Assembly: GCA_965248775.1 (NCBI GenBank)
Contig: OZ252150.1
Span: 2,108,001 to 2,172,000, forward strand
Direction: 5' to 3'
Origin: JBHHUI01 sp965248775
GTDB taxonomy: Bacteria; Chloroflexota; Anaerolineae; Anaerolineales; JBHHUI01
Length of the DNA: 64,000 bases
Shown: positions 17,535 through 26,462 of the stretch, in pieces
Layout: each line of letters starts with the position of its first letter
Numbering within the stretch: position 1 is the first letter of the stretch
Notes under the pieces: model-generated
Seen by the model: only the letters and a program-made list of their open reading frames with translations
Databases searched by the model: none
What the model was told of the DNA's origin: nothing
Position numbers and translations under genes: made by a program

Positions 17535-17709
17535 CTCCTGCTTTTATCTTCTCACAGGGGGTGCTTTTATTTTGTGTCAACTTCTTGGGGGTCAGTTCAA
17601 AATTGAGGGCTTCATGTATATCTTCCGCGATCCTGACCTAGTCCAGACGGCTTGGCTGGGCAGGCCTCAGCCCTCATTCGGTCAGGAAAATTGAGTTTCT
17701 AAAAGACGC

Positions 17710-18795
17710 TCAAGTCTCGTTGGCGATAAACGCCTCCACCATCTGCCGCGCTTCATCGTCAGTGTACTGAACCGGTGGCGTCTTCATGAAGTAGGCTGCG
17801 GGTGCCTTCAACGGACCTGCAATTTTTCGATCCAGGGCCAGCTTGGCGCAGCGTACCGCATCGATCACTACTCCGGCCGAATTCGGCGAATCCCACACTT
17901 CCATCTTCAATTCGATATTTAGGGGAACATCGCCAAAAGACTGACCTTCCATCCGAATGTGGCACCACTTGCGATCGGTCAACCAGGGGACGTAATCGCT
18001 CGGCCCAACGTGGACATTGCCTTCACCCAAGTCGTAGGGCAACTGGCTGGTGACAGCATTGGTCTTGGAAATCTTTTTGGACTCCAGGCGTTCACGTTCG
18101 AGCATGTTATAGAAATCCATGTTGCCACCGAAGTTGAGCTGGTAGGTGCGATCCAGATGGACACCCCGATCGCGGAACAGGTTGGTCAGCACCCGATGTG
18201 TGATTGTCGCGCCGACCTGGCTCTTGATGTCGTCGCCGATAATAGGCAGCCCACGTTCCTCAAAGCGGTGGGCCCAATAGTCCGAGCTAGCGATGAATAC
18301 TGGGATGCAGTTGACGAACGCACAGCCAGCTTCGAGAATCTGTTCGACATACCACTTGGTTGCCATCTCGGAGCCGACCGGCAGGTAACTCACCACCACA
18401 TCAGTGCGTGTATCTTTCAGAATATTTATTAGGTCGTCGGTGGCACCGGGGCTCTTTTCGACAACCGTCGACAGATATTTACCAATCCCATCGTGAGTCA
18501 TCCCACGGTGCACCGGCACTTTCAGGTTCGGGACGTCGCTAAACTTAATCGTGTTGTTAGGCTGTGCCCAAATGGATTCGCTCAAATCCAGTCCGACCTT
18601 GCTTGTGACGACGTCAAATGCGGCTGAAAACTCGATGTCACGGATGTGATAACCACCAAGGTTGACGTGCATTAAGCCAGGTACCTCTGCTTCGTCCGGC
18701 TTTTCTTTGTAATATTCGACGCCCTGCACGAAGGACGAGGCGCAATTCCCAACCCCGATGATGGCGACCCGTACTTTCTTGGGTTTATCCGACAT
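17710..18795 (-). CDS. ino1: Inositol-3-phosphate synthase
   Basis: The 361-residue protein converts glucose-6-phosphate to inositol-3-phosphate with NAD as internal redox partner. It has the Rossmann start VRVAIIGVGNCASSFVQGVEYY, VVVSYLPVGSEMATKWYVEQILEAGCAFVNCIPVFIAS, and the family's GDDIKSQVGATITHRVLTNLFRDRGV and NFGGNMDFYNMLERERLESKKISKT. Length and motifs are those of the actinobacterial/archaeal short type. It is monocistronic here, with an IS3 downstream. Possible products are phosphoinositides or an osmolyte. Confidence 0.93.
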   Translation of the reverse strand: MSDKPKKVRVAIIGVGNCASSFVQGVEYYKEKPDEAEVPGLMHVNLGGYHIRDIEFSAAFDVVTSKVGLDLSESIWAQPNNTIKFSDVPNLKVPVHRGMTHDGIGKYLSTVVEKSPGATDDLINILKDTRTDVVVSYLPVGSEMATKWYVEQILEAGCAFVNCIPVFIASSDYWAHRFEERGLPIIGDDIKSQVGATITHRVLTNLFRDRGVHLDRTYQLNFGGNMDFYNMLERERLESKKISKTNAVTSQLPYDLGEGNVHVGPSDYVPWLTDRKWCHIRMEGQSFGDVPLNIELKMEVWDSPNSAGVVIDAVRCAKLALDRKIAGPLKAPAAYFMKTPPVQYTDDEARQMVEAFIANET

Positions 18796-19301
18796 TATGA
18801 AACATCTCCGTTCTATTGAATTTTGACATACTAGATGGAACTGAGCTTACATGGGTTACATGGACAGCAGGAAATATACGACTGAATTTGCTCACTTCAG
18901 GCAGAGACTATACCAGAACTTTAACAAACGAGCCTACACGCGTATTCGCTCGGTGCGCACAGAGCTGTTATCTGAGAGTCTATCTTGAACAGGGCAAGAC
19001 CTCGGAGGTCTTCAGTGACAACCTTTGGGTGCTTCCACACACTCACGCAAAATATTACTGGGGAAAATTGCCCTGGACATTGGACGAAATGACTCGCTCC
19101 GGGCGAAAAGGAGCCGGACAGAATGCGTGAGGGCGCTGCAACACGCACGCAGATTATTCAACCCCGACACACTTGTGATATAGGCACTCACATTCATGAG
19201 TTTCAAGTTCATCATCTTGATGACTTTCTTCATGTTTCAGGTATGCATACTCCATTAGCGCAACATTAAGGCAACACAAAAAATTAGGCTCTTAATTGGT
19301 T
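18796..19301. other. Intergenic stretch with one strong palindrome
   Basis: No convincing gene is seen in about 500 bases between ino1 and the transposase remnant. A 104-codon plus-strand frame (18816-19130) has no recognisable similarity. AAGACCTCGGAGGTCTT near 18995 is a palindrome with 8-bp arms and may be a repeated intergenic hairpin. Confidence 0.4.
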
Positions 19302-19778
19302 TCAAGGAGCTAGCAATAAAGCGAGCAGGGAAGAGAGCAGAGCCTTTCCACGTCGCCGAACGTTATGCACGAACTCAAAGAAGCCCAGGTAAAGCGGCAA
19401 TTTCTCTTGTGAGATGCCGCGATATGGCCGCAACCACGATCGCAACAAAGACCAGAAACCCTTCAGGGTGTTGACGTGCACTTCATGAAAACCATCGCCA
19501 TCCTCGTCGCGCGGATACTCGCCCCGGGATTGAGTGACCGTCTTGTGGGTGAAGCGCCCCAGCCATAGGCGGAGCGTACAATTCCAACGCTCCATATAAT
19601 TGACATCGGCGCTGTCTCTGCAGATCTGCCCGACCTGCTGATGGCTTTCAATCGGTACAACTTTCTGATAAGCTTCTCGGAAATCACTGAAGCTGGCATA
19701 CGCCTGATAGGCTGCGGGAACTCGGCTCCACAGTTTGCGGTGGGTGCGGGCACTCCGATCTCCGATTGCAAAGGCCAC
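19302..19778 (-). pseudogene. Chimeric transposase remnant: IS1 InsB joined to IS1595 C-terminus
   Basis: The first part (IVAFAIGDRSARTHRKLWSRVPAAYQAYASFSDFREAYQKVVP then YMERWNCTLRLWLGRFTHKTV) is the catalytic domain of IS1-type InsB. From TQSRGEYPRDEDGDGFHEVHVNTLKGFW onward the sequence is the C-terminus of an IS1595 transposase (SLLRSWLRPYRGISQEKLPLYLGFFEFVHNVRRRGKALL). The switch lies at HKTVT, which both families can supply. No N-terminal zinc finger is present upstream; micro-insert material at 19833-19900 lies there. Confidence 0.65.
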
Positions 19779-20130
19779 AATCTGCCGGGGGGACTTGGCG
19801 ACGTCTCCCAGTCGCGGAAGCTACCCTGTCCACCTCGTCCAGTCGACCCAGTACGGCGAGCAGCCCAGTACGAGAATTGGGTTACCAGACGGGACTGGGT
19901 CGGGAAGTGCTTTACTGCGTGTTCTCCCGTAGTGGGCGGGACCGACGGTCCGCGTCTCCATGGTAAAGAAAACCGTTGACATATTTATGCTGGACTGCAC
20001 TAGGTTGGCACACTGCCACAACGTCGACAAGTGCAATTGAGTTCATCGATGATCATGTCATGATTATTATCGGGATCATGCAATTAGGACCACTACCAAC
20101 CGTAGAAGGAGTCCTTGAGGAATTGGAACG
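19779..20130. other. Spacer with micro-insert debris
   Basis: The 350 bases upstream of the transposase remnant hold a nested micro-insert (19833-19900) and otherwise no gene I can recognise. The first receiver-domain gene starts at 20131. Confidence 0.4.
19833..19900. repeat. Compound micro-insert, about 68 bp
   Basis: CCTCGTCCAGT at one end pairs with GACGGGACTGGG at the other. Further CCCAGTAC and TTGGG arms lie within. It is less regular than the others, perhaps older. Confidence 0.55.
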
Positions 20131-20487
20131 ATGAACACAGCTAAGGATAGAGCCAGCCTGGCATTGGAAACAAGCAGCGCCAATATCCTGCTGGTCGAGG
20201 ATAACGAGGACGACTTCGTTCTGGTAGAAGCGTATCTGCCCCGGCCAGAATTTACGGTGACCTGGTGCCCCACTGCGGGCGCAGCCTGGGACGAGTTGGC
20301 GCTGGGCGCCTGCGACCTGGTCCTGCTGGATCACGTGCCTATGCTTGCCATTACCGCCAATGCGCTAAAAGGCGACGCAGAGAAGGCCCTGGCAGCCGGA
20401 TGTGATGCTTATATGTCGAAGCCAATTAACATCCATGAACTGCGCGCGCGCGTTGATGCATTTGTTACCACTCCGCAGCCAGACTGA
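20131..20487 (+). CDS. Receiver-domain protein with internal deletion
   Basis: The protein begins as a response regulator (ANILLVEDNEDDFVLVEAYL, acidic pair at ED/DD) and reaches DLVLLD, the block holding the phosphoacceptor Asp. It then jumps directly to VPMLAITANALKGDAEKALAAGCDAYMSKPINIHELRARV, which holds the conserved Thr and Lys. About 30 residues (beta3-alpha3 to beta4) are missing at LLDHVP. The domain probably cannot fold or be phosphorylated normally, so I read it as a decaying copy of a gene like its neighbour at 20824. Confidence 0.7.
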   Translation: MNTAKDRASLALETSSANILLVEDNEDDFVLVEAYLPRPEFTVTWCPTAGAAWDELALGACDLVLLDHVPMLAITANALKGDAEKALAAGCDAYMSKPINIHELRARVDAFVTTPQPD

Positions 20488-20823
20488 AAAAAATCACTCT
20501 TCCAACACCTGAAAGCGGGAATTCTCGATGTCGTTTCTGTCCCATCTTCACTACCTTAAATGTGGTGATTCGTACGACTCGAAATCAAGTTCAGGTCTTC
20601 TGCCTGACCTGCCAATCGCCATTTATTCGCGTAGTTTGATTTAAACCGCGTGCCAAAATTTCGGTCGGGATGAGGTGCGTCATCGCCCGCAGGAGATGTG
20701 GCGTTGACGCGAGCCATTCCCTGTTCACGGTATCTCTCGTGAGCATCTCGTGCCGCGCGAGTTTCTGGACACAATCGTTCACCTGTTAAATGCAAAACAT
20801 CTGATTACGGAGGGAGATCAAGA
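20488..20823. other. Intergenic stretch between receiver-domain genes
   Basis: I see no gene in these 336 bases on either strand. GGAGG at 20811-20815 is the likely ribosome binding site of the gene at 20824. Confidence 0.45.
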
Positions 20824-21207
20824 ATGACGACGATACTTTACATCGAGGACAATCCGGACAACATGAAATTAATGCGGAAGACACTCGTGAATAATGAGTA
20901 CGATTTTTTAGGCGCAGAGAACGGCCTTAAAGGGCTGGAGATGGCCGCATCAAATCAACCCGACCTAATATTATTGGACATCAACCTGCCCGACATCGAC
21001 GGCTATGAGGTTGCACGACGCCTGCGAGAAAACGCCCGCGGCGCGAGCCGGCATGTGCCGATTGTAGCTATAACAGCCAATGCGCTTGAGGGCGACGGCG
21101 CCAACTCGCTGGCCGCCGGTTGTGATGTATATATGCCCAAACTCATCAATCTGAGCGAGCTGCTCGAACGTGTCAAAGCCTTATTAGCCGACACGGTTGC
21201 AAGCTAA
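20824..21207 (+). CDS. Single-domain response regulator (CheY-like)
   Basis: The 127 residues form one complete receiver domain: ILYIEDNPDNMKLMRKTL (acidic pocket), DLILLDINLPDIDGYEVARRLRE with the phosphoacceptor Asp at about residue 52, VPIVAITANALEGD with the conserved Thr, and CDVYMPKLINLSELLERV with the Lys. There is no output domain, so it would work through protein contact, as DivK or CheY do. GGAGG precedes the start. The thrC start lies 23 bp downstream on the same strand. Confidence 0.88.
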   Translation: MTTILYIEDNPDNMKLMRKTLVNNEYDFLGAENGLKGLEMAASNQPDLILLDINLPDIDGYEVARRLRENARGASRHVPIVAITANALEGDGANSLAAGCDVYMPKLINLSELLERVKALLADTVAS

Positions 21208-21230
21208 GAGTGGCCGGAAAATATACTTCC

Positions 21231-21239
21231 ATGTCCTAT
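21231..21239 (+). pseudogene. thrC: Threonine synthase, first three codons
   Basis: ATG TCC TAT stands just left of the IS at 21240. The 7-bp duplication GTCCTAT at 23605 repeats the end and the gene resumes there, giving MSYITHLLCSDCG. GGAAAA about 12 bp upstream may be the ribosome binding site. Confidence 0.7.
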
Positions 21240-21582
21240 CAATACCTTCGCCAATTAGGGCGAAAAGACAGGAACAGCGGGCTGATGAATACTGCCCAAA
21301 GTAGCGATTTTGGAAAAGATGTGGTGCATTAAAATCGGTTCAGGTTTTTGCGGAAGCATTTTTATTGTCTCTTCGAAATACTTGGCGGCCCGAAAGTAAG
21401 CTTTCAAGTCCAAGATGCCGCTCAGGGGGTCCGTCTGCCGGAACTCGCGCAGCAGAACTTGAGAAAGATTGACCATGAACAGCGATAGGTTGAGGGCGTT
21501 GGTGAGGGGCACTCGCTTGACATTCATGAAATCTTCCAGACCCCAATACTGCTTAGCATCACGGAAGTTGAATTCGATTTGA

Positions 21583-22401
21583 GGTAGTGGTTACATGTTG
21601 ACTGATGAGTCTGGAAAAAGTAAGTTGTTGGCCTGCCAAACAGAGGAGCGCCAAAATGATCCAGAGTGTCATCACGCATGAGTGTTCAAAGTGCAGGAGC
21701 CTCAACATTGTCAAGAATGGTACAGACTATAAAGGCGGTCAGAAGTTTCATTGTCTCGATTGCGCCGCTTATGGAATGTTGGAACCGCAAAGCCGTTCTT
21801 ATCCTGAGTTCATCAGAGAATTTGTCCTACGCACCTATCGAGAGCGAGCCAGTATGCGCGGCATTGAGCGCATCTTTGGCATCGCGCGGCAGACATTAGC
21901 ACGCTGGATTCTGGAGAAGGCCGGCGCTATGCCGAACCTGGCTGACACTTTAGAAACCGTAAAAACGGATGATGTGCTGGAATTGGATGAATTATGGTCA
22001 TTTGTACGCACAAAAAACGATAAACGTTGGATATGGGTCGCGCTGTGTCGGCGCACGCGCCAAGTGGTGGCCTATTTTATTGGCGACCGCAGTGAAAAAA
22101 GTTGTCGCGCGTTATGGAAATCCATCCCAGCATCCTACAAAGCGTGTTGCTCCTTCAGCGACTTCTGGCACGCTTACCAGAAGGTTTTACCAAACGACAC
22201 TCACCAAAGTGTCGGCAAAGAAAGCGGCCAGACATCTCACGTGGAACGCTGGAACAACACCTTGCGCCAGAGACTGGCTCGCTTCGTGCGCAAAACTCTT
22301 TCTTTCTCCAAGTCCGACGTTTACCATGAAGCTGTACTCAAGTTGTATCTCCATTACTACAATACAGCGTGGTCCCCATCAGTTACCATGTAACCACTAC
22401 C
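21583..22401 (+). mobile_element. IS1-family element, copy B
   Basis: It is 819 bp with the same ends as copy A and a perfect 8-bp duplication CGATTTGA (21575-21582, 22402-22409). Confidence 0.96.
21656..22393 (+). CDS. IS1-family transposase, copy B
   Basis: Its protein is identical to the transposase of copy A at 4199-4936, with the same GAGGAG-preceded start, zinc-binding N-terminus and InsB-like catalytic part. Confidence 0.94.
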   Translation: MIQSVITHECSKCRSLNIVKNGTDYKGGQKFHCLDCAAYGMLEPQSRSYPEFIREFVLRTYRERASMRGIERIFGIARQTLARWILEKAGAMPNLADTLETVKTDDVLELDELWSFVRTKNDKRWIWVALCRRTRQVVAYFIGDRSEKSCRALWKSIPASYKACCSFSDFWHAYQKVLPNDTHQSVGKESGQTSHVERWNNTLRQRLARFVRKTLSFSKSDVYHEAVLKLYLHYYNTAWSPSVTM

Positions 22402-22807
22402 CGATTTGAAAACGCAAGCCATAATAATCGATAAGCGCGCTCGCAGAAAGTTCCAGGTCGCTGCTGAACAAATTGACATTGGCAAAAGCCCTAGTGTTGG
22501 AGTTGGTCTTGGTAATGCTGACAACATTGAGCGGTTGTGCAAAATCACGGTGCAGCAACTCGGCTTGATAAATGCGCGTTTCAAGCGCACCGTCTGTGTG
22601 AGTTTCCAACAGATACTTCTGTGGGAGATTGTAATAGTCTACTTTGTCGCCGTACTTTTTGCGTGGCCCATGACCGCTGTAAGGGCCGTCATAAGGGAAA
22701 TACAAGGCAGCATCGCCCTTGTCGCGCCCGCCAGGGTCGTGATAGCGCAGTTTGGAGACCAAGTGTAGCTCACACTGCCGCACCATTTGGAGCGCATTCT
22801 TGTTGCC

Positions 22808-22835
22808 ACCCCGTCCGGTGGGCCGGGGCCACTGG
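22808..22835. repeat. Micro-insert, 28 bp
   Basis: On the minus strand GTGG, CCCCG, CCAC and CGGGG occur in that order, two interleaved pairs. Removing 28 bp rejoins LALDGHF with GNKNALQMV of the transposase. Confidence 0.8.
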
Positions 22836-23334
22836 GAAATGACCATCCAACGCCAGATGAGTGATATGAGCTGTTTTAGGGAGTAATTTCTGTTGCTTTT
22901 GAACCATTTTCTGAATGCGTAGCAATTCTGGCGTCAATTCGACCTGGGTTTTATCCCGGTTCTTACTACCTTTTGGCCGGCCTGGCTTTTTCTTCGGTTG
23001 CTGCGCGTCCTTTTGGGTCTGTCTCTTCTTCTTGCGAGCTTTAGCCGCTGCCTTCTCGGCTGCGGTGCGTACCACCTGCTCCACCTGCAACGGATACGAA
23101 CGCCGCTCCTCCACAGCAACCACAGACAGAGAAAAGACAGCGATGCCCTTCACTACGCTGTTCATCAGTCCCGAGAAAAAATAGTCCAGCCCATAGGTCT
23201 CTTTTCCAGACTTGGTGACAACGCTTTCATCTCCGACCAGAAAATATTCACCTTCCGGTTGGTACAGGTGTCGCTCAAAGAAGCAGCCAAAGACTTGCGG
23301 CCACGGAATGACGGCATTGAAGAACCGCTGCACT

Positions 23335-23360
23335 GCAAAGTGACGTGCGCACTTCACGTT
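23335..23360. repeat. Micro-insert, 26 bp
   Basis: On the minus strand it reads ACGTG-AAGTG, CG, CACGT-CACTT: two perfect interleaved 5-bp repeats. A unit in 16214-16399 has GAGTG/CACTC instead of ACGTG/CACGT. Removing 26 bp rejoins SYRT and VQRFFNAVIPW. Confidence 0.87.
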
Positions 23361-23611
23361 GTCCGATAACTACCGCCTTTTCCGGCCCAACGCGAGATGC
23401 CCAGCATCGTCATCCGACCGGTCATACTTATCATGGCCTGCACCACCCGCCTCATGCGCCTCAGATCCGTTTTTGACAGGTAGGGCTGTATACATTGTAA
23501 AAATGCTAAAATGTTCATCACGGGCTTCCTGTAGCTGTTGTTTTTGTGATGAACTCAACTTTACTACAAGAAGCCCTTCCTAATTGATTTTGGCGAAGGT
23601 ATTGGTCCTAT

Positions 23612-24775
23612 ATTACCCATCTTCTATGCTCGGACTGCGGTGAATCTTACGCCGAAGATAAAGTACAGACCTTTTGTCCAACGTGCCAGGCGCCACTCCT
23701 GGCGCAATATGATCTCCAGGCGGTGCGCGAAAAGGTCGACCGCGATGAAATCCGCACCCGTTCACACGGTATGTGGCGCTGGCGAGAAATACTGCCCATA
23801 CACGAAATGGAGAATATGGTCTACCTGGGCGAGGGGGATATACCTCTGCTACACACAAAAAATATGGGCGCGGCATTGGGTCTGACGCGCTTATATATAA
23901 AGGATGAGAGCCTTAACCCCACCGGGTCCTTTAAGGCGCGTGGCCTGGCAGCCGCCGTTTCTAAAGCCAAGGAACTGGACATCAATAAAGTCATCATCCC
24001 TACTGCCGGCAATGCGGGCGGCGTGATGGCGGCTTATGCGGCGCGTGCAGGTATGCAGGCATATATATTCATGCCTGACGACACGCCGCTCGCCAATGTG
24101 GAAGAGAGCCAGATTGCCGGCGCCACCGTCAAACTTATCAAAGGACTGATCAGCGAAGCGGCTGGTATGGCCGGTGAGTTGGCGAAAGCCGAAGGTTGGT
24201 TTGACGTCTCGACATTTAAAGAACCCTATCGGGTGGAAGGCAAAAAAATCATGGGCTATGAACTGGCCTTTGATTTTGATTGGGATTTGCCGGATGTGAT
24301 TATCTACCCCACTGGCGGGGGAACAGGCCTGGTTGGCATGTGGAAGGCCTTCCACGAAATGCGGGAAATGGGTTGGCTGGAGACTGACGAGTTTCCACGC
24401 ATGGTGTCTGTGCAGTCCGATGGCTGCGCGCCGGTCATAAGTGCGTTCGAGTCAGGGGCAGAGTTCTGCGATTTTTGACTTGGCGCAGAAACTATCGCTT
24501 CGGGCCTGCGTGTGCCAAAGAGTTTCGCCGATCGCATCATTCTGCACGATATACGCGCGAGCAACGGCACGGCGATTGCCGTGAGCGATGAGAAAATATT
24601 GGAAGCGCAAGCCCGCCTGGGACGAATGGAAGGCATTTTCGCCGCACCCGAGGGCGCAGCTACACTGGCTGCGTTGATCACGCTTATCGAGCAAGGCTGG
24701 GTAAAACCCGATGAACGCATTGTATTGTTTAATACTGGCACCGGCTTGAAATACCTTGATAGGAAAAGTCCGTAA
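23612..24775 (+). pseudogene. thrC: Threonine synthase, main segment, with in-frame TGA
   Basis: This PLP enzyme turns O-phosphohomoserine into threonine. The gene starts at 21231 and is split by the IS at 21240-23604. The part here gives the zinc-ribbon N-terminus (CSDCGESYAEDKVQTFCPTC), KDESLNPTGSFKARGLA with the PLP Lys, PTAGNAGGVMAAYAARAG, and IIYPTGGGTGLVGMWKAF. A TGA at 24476-24478 interrupts CDF-LGAETIASGLRVPKSFADRI where relatives usually have Trp, and the frame then continues cleanly to RIVLFNTGTGLKYLD. The gene carries two independent lesions. Confidence 0.88.
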
Positions 24776-24893
24776 TGTCACCTCAAGCATGAAATGATCT
24801 AAAGATGCACCATTTGGTGAGTGGGACATTCTGGCATTACCCTGGTTTAGTGGACAACGAGATAAGATAGATTCACAGATCAGGAGGACCCAA

Positions 24894-25190
24894 ATGGTTA
24901 CATACCGGAAGACATACACGCGCGAATTCAAGGTCGAAGCCGTTCGGTTATCGTATGATAGCGACACAGCGGTTGAGCAGCTTGCTTTGGATTTGGGAGT
25001 AAGTAGTAGCAGTCTGAATCGCTGGCGGGCTGAATACGCGGCTGATGGAGCGCAGGCATTTCCCGGAAAGGGAAAGCCGAAGGAGCGCGACCGCGAGCTG
25101 GCGGAGTTGAAGCGCGAATTGCACGTGGTGCGCCAGGAACGGGACATCCTAAAAAAAGCCATGGCGGTGTTTGCGCGCGAGCAGAAGTGA
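24894..25190 (+). CDS. IS3-family transposase OrfA, copy B
   Basis: It is nearly identical to the OrfA at 3048-3344; the second residue differs (MVTYRKTYTREFK against MSTYRKTYTREFK). The frame is intact but the partner orfB is destroyed. Confidence 0.9.
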   Translation: MVTYRKTYTREFKVEAVRLSYDSDTAVEQLALDLGVSSSSLNRWRAEYAADGAQAFPGKGKPKERDRELAELKRELHVVRQERDILKKAMAVFAREQK

Positions 25191-26050
25191 GATTTCGCTT
25201 CATTGACGAACACAAAGGCGAGTACAGCATCAGTCTGATGTGTCGGGTACTGCAAGTCACACGTAGCGGCTACTACGCCTGGCGCAAGCGTCAGCCGGTA
25301 GTGTTTAAAAGAGTGTGTAAACGGCGTTTCTGGCAGGATGCGAATAAACACACTTTGAAACAAACAGGCGCTGGTTGTCCAGCAATCGCTGAGCGCAGGG
25401 GCTGTCAAGGGGTTCAGAGCAAATCGAGCTGAATTGGAGTAGCGCCCTTGACAGCCACAAACCAGCGATTAGGCTGGGACAACGCCTGTTTGTTGGCATT
25501 TAGAATTCAAACCTCCCCTCAAAGCGGATAGCAAGCTGGTTCAGGACTTCACGGCCACTGCGCCTAACGAAGTGTGGCTGGCCGACATCACTTACATTGC
25601 AACCAGTGAAGGTTGGCTCTATCTCGCAGCAGTCCTCGACCTGTACTCGCGACGGATCGTCGGCTGGCACTCGGCAAACGCTTGGGCCGCCAACTGACTT
25701 TGGATGCTTTGGAGATGGCTCTGCGTTCGCGAAAACCGCCGCCAGGTCTCATCCATCATTCTGACCGGGGGAGTCAGTACGCCAGCGCTGAGTATCAGGC
25801 GCTGCTCAAGCTTCATGACATCACGCCCAGTATGAGCCGAAGGGGAAACTGCTACGATAACGCCCCCATGGAGAGCTTCTTTGCCAGCCTGAAATCCGAG
25901 TGTGTATACCAGCAACTGTACGCCAGCCGGGCCGCTGCTCGCACCAGCGTCTTTGACTATGTCGAAGTGTTTTACAATCGGCAACGGATGCATTCGGCCC
26001 TGGATTACATGAGCCCACATGCCTATGAACAATTACCTTTAGTGGCTTAA
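25187..26050 (+). pseudogene. IS3-family OrfB, copy B, hybrid with IS256
   Basis: It keeps MRFRFIDEHKGEYSISLMCRVLQVTRSGYYAWRKR, then enters the foreign fragment at about 25291 and stops. Past 25545 the OrfB frame resumes at DFTATAPNEVWLADITYIATSEGWLYLAAVLDLYSRRIVGW. A one-base loss in GGCTGGCACTCGG relative to copy A shifts it again, and the end (HSDRGSQYASAEYQALL, MSRRGNCYDNAPMESFFASLK, FYNRQRMHSALDYM) is in the last frame. Confidence 0.85.
25297..25545 (-). mobile_element. IS256 end fragment inside IS3 copy B
   Basis: The 249 bp from GGTAGTGTTTAAAAGAGTG to GGTTCAGGA are the same as 59030-59278, the C-terminal end of the IS256 including its terminal repeat. The right joint falls at TTCAGGA, which both IS256 and IS3 orfB contain, so a 7-bp microhomology joined them. 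Confidence 0.85.
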
Positions 26051-26100
26051 CCAACTGTCCACTGAATCGGGGTAATACCAAATTTACCATTCCCCCGTCC

Positions 26101-26181
26101 ACCCAGTACCGAACACCCAGTCATCACGACCCAGTTCATTCGTGACTGGGTGAATGCACTGGGTCATGAAACTGGGTCGGT
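26101..26181. repeat. Compound micro-insert, 81 bp (three nested units)
   Basis: Outer unit a arms ACCGA/TCGGT, middle CATGA/TCATG, inner CACGA/TCGTG in opposite orientation. All use CCCAGT/ACTGGG. 81 is 3 x 27, the same total as at 17316 though the units differ. Confidence 0.88.
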
Positions 26182-26434
26182 ATGGTCAAGACCGGGTGGC
26201 GGCAGCACCGTGCGCTCCACCGCTACATGCGTCTGCCGCTCGGCTTCGTAGCGCTGCATCCGTTCGCCGTGACGTTGCGCCTGCCGCCAGATGCTGGTCG
26301 CCGGTATGTCACAGCGCCCGATACGGGCAAACACCTGCACTGCTTGATCGTACGGCAACAACCCGCTCAACCAGACCATTTGCCTGGTGCGCTCAGGACT
26401 GCCCAGCCCCGGCTTCGCGTAGCATCCCGGCGGG

Positions 26435-26462
26435 CACAGTCAGGTGCAGACTGCATCGTGAT
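26435..26462. repeat. Micro-insert, about 26-28 bp
   Basis: Minus strand: TCACG and CAGTC followed by CTGCACC and TGACTG. It matches the units inside 16214-16399 and 17316-17396 except for one base in an arm. Confidence 0.7.

Larger units (their letters stand above)
15895..17599 (-). mobile_element. IS3-family element swollen by nested micro-inserts
   Basis: The ends are TGAACTG and its complement, with partial inverted-repeat similarity beyond, flanked by AAA on both sides (3-bp duplication). The element contains orfA and orfB on the minus strand. Micro-inserts of 26, 53, 53, 81 and 186 bp disrupt both genes and add about 400 bp to the element. Confidence 0.87.
21255..23518 (-). pseudogene. 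IS4-superfamily transposase broken by IS1 and two micro-inserts
   Basis: From ATG 23518 the frame reads NILAFLQCIQPYLSKTDLRRMRRVVQAM and GISRWAGKGGSYRT, then shifts at a 26-bp insert to VQRFFNAVIPWPQVFG, LVGDESVVTKSGKETYGLDYFFSG (first Asp), a Lys/Arg-rich linker and THLALDGHF. There a 28-bp insert shifts it to NKNALQMVRQCELHLVSKLRYD-like sequence. It stops being transposase at IS1 (RFQI) and ends as MNVKRVPLTNALNLSLFMVNLSQVLLREFRQTDP down to 21255. Confidence 0.83.
21240..23604 (-). mobile_element. IS4-superfamily element (IS1 nested inside), inserted at codon 3 of thrC
   Basis: The ends share CAATACCTTCGCCAA in inverted orientation and are flanked by a 7-bp duplication, GTCCTAT (21233-21239 and 23605-23611). 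IS1 copy B sits within the transposase. The element also carries two micro-inserts (22808, 23335). Confidence 0.88.
24832..26080 (+). mobile_element. IS3-family element copy B, with an IS256 fragment replacing its middle
   Basis: Both ends match copy A (TGGCATTACCC ... AATACCA). The flanks differ (TTC and AAT), so there is no target duplication. Inside, about 250 bp of orfB are replaced by 249 bp from the end of an IS256 (25297-25545). Beyond the right end lies an ISKra4 remnant. Confidence 0.85.

Noticed and set aside
17640..17675. Possible further micro-insert (CCTAGTCCAG...GGCTGGG)
   Set aside because: Only the b arms pair; no second interleaved pair and no reading frame to test it.
18816..19130. 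Plus-strand open frame of 104 codons next to ino1
   Set aside because: No recognisable motif or ribosome binding site; it spans a palindrome. I leave it as spacer, though a small unknown gene cannot be excluded.
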